A stretch of DNA of 64,000 nt from Salinicoccus kekensis (lineage in GTDB: Bacteria; Bacillota; Bacilli; Staphylococcales; Salinicoccaceae). Shown piece by piece: positions 60,867 to 64,000 of the stretch. The notes below the pieces were generated by a model. The model was not told where the DNA came from, searched no databases, and saw only the letters and a program-made list of their open reading frames with translations. Made by a program: the position numbers and the translations under genes. The stretch lies in assembly GCF_900220995.1 (NCBI RefSeq), contig NZ_OBQF01000005.1:186001-250000 (forward strand). Reading direction: 5' to 3'. Every line of letters begins with the position of its first letter. Position 1 is the first letter of the stretch.

Positions 60867-62186
60867 ATGGGTAAGAACGCTTTTATATCATATGCTCGAA
60901 CTGATGAATTTCATATTGAAAGAGTAGTAAAAATTGCAACGACTCTAATGGAAGATCACGGCATAAATGTTATTTTAGATTTATGGGATTGTAAGGAAGG
61001 GGATGACTTACATGTATTCATGGAAAGGATGGTAAATGATCCCTCAATTGATTATGTAGTCATAATTAGTGATGTTAATTATAAGGAACGTGCGAATAAT
61101 AGAACAGGCGGTGTAGGTAAAGAATCTACAATCATTTCTTCTAAAATATATAATGAAGTTAAAGATAGTAAGTTTATTCCTGTATTCACCGAAATAGATA
61201 CTGATGAATCTATTCTGCCAACTTTTTGCAACACTAGAAATGCAATCGATATGACCAATATTGAGCATGATTATGAAAAAATAGAAGAAATAGCAAGGAG
61301 GATTCATAATAAGCCTAAATATCAAAAACCACAGTTAGGAAATGTTCCGGACTATGATAATGATGGTACTGAATTGAATAATCTTATTAGAAAATTACAA
61401 AGCTCAAAACCTTATAATAACTTAAAGAATATAAATCAAATTTTAAAATATACAAGAGAAAAAATTTTAGCCATTGATGATACAGAGGATACTATTACTG
61501 ATAATTCTTTTTATAAGTTAAAACCATATTTAGAAGCTTGGGAAAAAATTGTTAGCTATGCAATCCATACTAGTGTAGATTTAAGCCTGATTATTATAGA
61601 GTTTTATAATAAATTTCTATTAGAACTTAGAGATGAAAATAAAAGGCCTTTATCAAGGCTGTTTCTATATTTCTCATTTTTAAATCTCACGTCTATCTTA
61701 ATGTATAATGACAAACCTGACACTTTGAAAAGTTTTATTTATGGAAAATATACTTTTTTAAATCGTGATTTGCAATTCGAAGTGTTATCTATTTATCCAA
61801 GAAAAATTACTCATTTTACAGATTATGAGAGTATAAATATCAGAAGACATGTTTGTGACCTCTTGTACTCTGATGAGGAAATCTCTCGATTAGAAGATGT
61901 AGATGTGATTCTCAATACAACTACAATAATCAACCCAGCGTTAGAAAGAGGTCATAGTAATTGGCATGGTACTCTTTTGATGACCGATTTTAGTTTTCCA
62001 ATAAATAATAGAAATAATATGATAATCGACAGCTTCAGAAGCAAAGACTATTATGAAAAATATAGTTTTCTTTTTGGTATGGATCTGGATCAATTCAAAG
62101 ATAAATTATCTGAAGTGAGAGTTACTAGTCGAGATTTACCTATAATCAGAGATTTTATTGATATTAATCAAATAGGTCGATATTAG
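60867..62186 (+). CDS. SEFIR-domain (TIR-like) defence protein
   Basis: The N-terminal 135 residues fit a bacterial SEFIR/TIR-like domain: FISYARTDEFHIERVVKIAT, INVILDLWDCKEGDDLHVFM (the box with Asp, Trp-Asp and acidic residues), YVVIISDVNY and GGVGKESTIISSKIYNEV. Such domains consume NAD+ in anti-phage systems, and a one-gene SEFIR system is described. The remaining 300 residues are predicted mainly helical and I do not recognise them; they probably form the sensor. The ATG at 60867 is chosen because GGAGAGG lies nine bases before it and it puts the domain at the N-terminus. Very AT-rich, lying inside the rlmH cassette. Defence role is inferred from the domain and neighbours. Confidence 0.8.
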   Translation: MGKNAFISYARTDEFHIERVVKIATTLMEDHGINVILDLWDCKEGDDLHVFMERMVNDPSIDYVVIISDVNYKERANNRTGGVGKESTIISSKIYNEVKDSKFIPVFTEIDTDESILPTFCNTRNAIDMTNIEHDYEKIEEIARRIHNKPKYQKPQLGNVPDYDNDGTELNNLIRKLQSSKPYNNLKNINQILKYTREKILAIDDTEDTITDNSFYKLKPYLEAWEKIVSYAIHTSVDLSLIIIEFYNKFLLELRDENKRPLSRLFLYFSFLNLTSILMYNDKPDTLKSFIYGKYTFLNRDLQFEVLSIYPRKITHFTDYESINIRRHVCDLLYSDEEISRLEDVDVILNTTTIINPALERGHSNWHGTLLMTDFSFPINNRNNMIIDSFRSKDYYEKYSFLFGMDLDQFKDKLSEVRVTSRDLPIIRDFIDINQIGRY

Positions 62187-62314
62187 ATTTTACACGAAAT
62201 TTCATGTGTATATTTAAAAGAGAAAACAAATTATAAAATGATGTACTAATAAAACTAGTCCTTCAGTTTCTATTGATGTAGATTTAGAACCTAATATGAA
62301 ATGAGGGGTCAAAT

Positions 62315-63337
62315 ATGGCAGACATTCATTATTTTCAACGGTATTCCAGTAAAGAGAATACGGTAACGAACAACACGCTACTATTGTTTAGCCGATTGTA
62401 TCATCATGATAGCAGGGCATTCAAACTGTTCTTAAATCAACTGCTTGATGAAGAAACAAGCGAAATAAACACGATGATAAAATTTGAACAGCAGACAAGC
62501 GCAAGTCATAGTGTCCCGGATGGCGCAATCACTCAGGAAAGTTTCAAGATAGTTATAGAAACCAAACTATATGGGCAAGAGAACATCGACCAGATTCTCA
62601 GGCATACAGATAGCTTTGGTGAAGAAAGTAATCACTTTCTGATGCTGATCAATGTTCACGAAATCCCGGAATATTTTAAGAAAGAGATTAGAAAGAAATT
62701 AACTGAGAAAGGAACAAAGGTTAAACTCATCGATACAACCTTTGAAGATATAATCACCAGTTTCAGATCAGTCATCGCTGACTATGACACAGAAATGAAC
62801 ATGATTATTGATGATTACGAAGATTATTGCAACAGTGAGAATCTCATCAGTATCGAAGACAGACTGATGAGAGTACTTCCGGTTGGTAATACGTCAGAGC
62901 ATAACTTTAAATACAAGCTGTACTACGCACCGACAAGTAGATCTTATAATAGACGGCATAAATATTTAGGCTTATATACTCAGAAGGAAATTAAAGGTGT
63001 CGGAGAAATTCAACTCATTGTCGATGCTGAATATTTCAAGGAGACCAAAGAACTTAAATGTAAAGTGATGGAAGGTAATGAAGATCTATTAACAGACGCA
63101 GTCAAAGACAATATTTTGCAGGCAATGATTCATGGAGAGGAAGACTTTGGCTATCAAATTTATACGGGCCACAGGTTCTTTATAGTCCCAAAGTTCCTTA
63201 AAACAAATTTTGAAAAAGATTCTCCTGGCGGACTCCTGGGGGCCAGATACTTTGATTTGACCGAGTACAAAATAGACAAAGAAGAATTGAGTATCGAAGT
63301 AATTGCTAAAAAGCTTAACAATCAGAAGTGGGAATAA
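62315..63337 (+). CDS. PD-(D/E)XK-type nuclease-like protein of unknown role
   Basis: A 340-residue soluble protein. Residues 67-84 hold a likely PD-(D/E)XK core: VPDGAI (D69) and a strand IVIETK (E82-T-K84), preceded by a helix with the possible acidic residue in MIKFEQQ. Upstream reads TNNTLLLFSRLYHHDSRAF. The C-terminal half (from about 190) is beta-rich (YYAPTSRSYNRRHKYLGLY, GHRFFIVPKFL) and might sense or bind a ligand. GAGGGG is seven bases before the ATG. It follows the SEFIR gene by 129 bases in the same direction, so it may be a separate defence gene or a partner. I do not recognise a named family; function unknown. Confidence 0.65.
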   Translation: MADIHYFQRYSSKENTVTNNTLLLFSRLYHHDSRAFKLFLNQLLDEETSEINTMIKFEQQTSASHSVPDGAITQESFKIVIETKLYGQENIDQILRHTDSFGEESNHFLMLINVHEIPEYFKKEIRKKLTEKGTKVKLIDTTFEDIITSFRSVIADYDTEMNMIIDDYEDYCNSENLISIEDRLMRVLPVGNTSEHNFKYKLYYAPTSRSYNRRHKYLGLYTQKEIKGVGEIQLIVDAEYFKETKELKCKVMEGNEDLLTDAVKDNILQAMIHGEEDFGYQIYTGHRFFIVPKFLKTNFEKDSPGGLLGARYFDLTEYKIDKEELSIEVIAKKLNNQKWE

Positions 63338-63408
63338 TCTTTATGAGATTGCTTTAAATATCAAGTAACATTGCGCTTTTCTCAGGTAATTTCTCTATTC
63401 AGGAGTTC

Positions 63409-63456
63409 AAAAAAAACCGCAGCATGAAGCGATACGCTGAAAATTACCATAAATAA
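63409..63456 (+). other. Probable far-end attachment site of the SCC-like cassette
   Basis: A run of eight A is followed by AACCGCAGCA (63415-63424), GCGATACGC (63429-63437) and GAAAATTACCATAAATAA (63439-63456). Known far ends of SCC elements read AACCGCATCA, TGATACGC, then the direct repeat GAAGCGTATCATAAATAA with the same spacing; from memory about 33 of 42 positions agree. AAAAACCGCAGCA is also an inverted copy (11 of 13) of TGATGAGGTTTTT beside rlmH. Confidence 0.55.
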
Positions 63457-63924
63457 AACCATGCAATATAATGAGAAAGTTGCAATTTCTTAATGAGAGG
63501 TAATTCATATCGTCAATTTTAAAGCTTTAAAATTTAAATGATGTTTTGAATAATTTGAGTAATCGACCCCCCTGCTTAAATTTTAGAAGATATCCCTCGC
63601 AGTCTCTATATAGTCCAAAAACCTACTACATTCTATATTATTGTATGTTGTTAATTACACAAGTTATTGAACAGGAAAACCTACAAAAACAGAATAAATA
63701 TCAATGTTGAAAAAAGTTCAATAAATGGTCGTTAAATGGTCTCACTTTAAGAGTTAATTTGTCCCTGTTTCAAGTGCTGTTTTGCATATAGGGATATATC
63801 TAACTGTTGGAAGTTCTATAAGCTAAGTGAATCTTAATCTTTGTTAATGAGTGTTTCACCTCATCTCATGAAGTGAATACTATAATTAATGAAATTAAAA
63901 TACGTTCAGAGAGTAGGTTGACAC
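63457..63924. other. AT-rich stretch without a gene
   Basis: About 470 bases between the putative cassette end and the lipoprotein gene. Stops are frequent in all frames. A small direct repeat AAATGGTC occurs twice near 63725-63740. No RNA, terminator or known repeat was recognised. Confidence 0.5.
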
Positions 63925-64000
63925 TTGAAAAGGCTAGTGACAGGCACGTTAGTGGGCATGTTATTCTTAACAGCTTGCGGAGATGAAGAACAGGACGAAG
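63925..64000 (+). CDS. Lipoprotein, N-terminal part cut by window edge
   Basis: Starting at TTG 63925 the frame reads a lysine/arginine start, a hydrophobic stretch LVTGTLVGMLFLTA and then the lipobox cysteine (LTAC) followed by GDEEQDE, a textbook lipoprotein signal with an acidic linker. Upstream in the same frame a TGA occurs two codons earlier, so TTG is the only plausible start; the ribosome-binding site (AGTAGG) is moderate. The gene runs off the right edge and its function cannot be told. Confidence 0.7.
   Translation, partial: MKRLVTGTLVGMLFLTACGDEEQDE

Noticed and set aside
63720-63745. Short tandem AAATGGTC repeat as an integrase attachment core
   Set aside because: Only eight bases, no integrase gene in the window and no second distant copy noticed.

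Overview
The window is the replication-origin region of a low-GC Gram-positive chromosome, most likely a moderately GC-rich member of the Staphylococcaceae (Salinicoccus, Jeotgalicoccus or a relative; inferred, no database search). The reasons are the gene order rpmH-rnpA-jag-mnmE-mnmG-rsmG-noc with no yidC between rnpA and jag, dnaA-dnaN-yaaA-recF-gyrB-gyrA followed by hutH and serS, then yybS-gdpP-rplI-dnaC-purA-walRKHIJ-rlmH, a 159-residue RlmH, and a PBP2a (MecA)-type transpeptidase. Core genes look balanced in base composition; everything after rlmH is visibly AT-rich and foreign.

Layout. 1-1000 holds the start of a sodium:solute symporter with a tiny membrane protein in front of it (both minus strand; the symporter runs off the left edge). 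1.1-5.3 kb is a cell-surface group: MecA-like PBP, CapA-like metallophosphatase, VanY-type carboxypeptidase lipoprotein. 5.4-9.0 kb is an envelope/stress group (DUF421, STAS/SEC14 protein, MBL hydrolase, manganese catalase, panD) with two sigma-B-like promoters and one Noc-binding-site-like palindrome. 9.3-20.9 kb is the left origin arm, all minus strand: ssb, rpsF (rpsR is missing), ychF, DUF951, mscS, parB, parA, noc, rsmG, mnmG, mnmE, jag, rnpA, rpmH. oriC is bipartite around dnaA (DnaA boxes 21.07-21.35 kb; DnaA boxes, six DnaA-trios and an AT-rich unwinding zone at 22.74-22.89 kb). 22.9-30.1 kb is the replication/topoisomerase operon. 30.2-36.6 kb has a GltS-type transporter and a hutPHUI histidine-degradation operon with a cre-like site and a HutP antiterminator site. 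A T-box controls serS. 38.6-44.7 kb is yybS-gdpP-rplI-dnaC-purA; tRNA-Glu and tRNA-Asp follow; then walRKHIJ, a PhnA-type protein embedded in a second DnaA-box cluster, a two-part ThrE-type exporter, a second GltS-type transporter and rlmH.

The accessory part begins exactly at the 3' end of rlmH, the classical SCC insertion point. A sequence at 63.41-63.46 kb resembles the far end of staphylococcal cassettes, so 55.0-63.46 kb reads as a small (about 8.4 kb) SCC-like cassette without ccr recombinase, carrying only defence-type genes: a type I restriction-modification system (hsdR, hsdM, hsdS), a SEFIR-domain protein and a PD-(D/E)XK-type nuclease of unknown role. A lipoprotein gene starts at the right edge.

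A second unexplained pattern is three intergenic arrays (10.36, 36.64 and 44.79 kb), unrelated in sequence but alike in design: 3-5 direct repeats with an exact period of 51, 52 or 50 bp, each unit a short inverted repeat.
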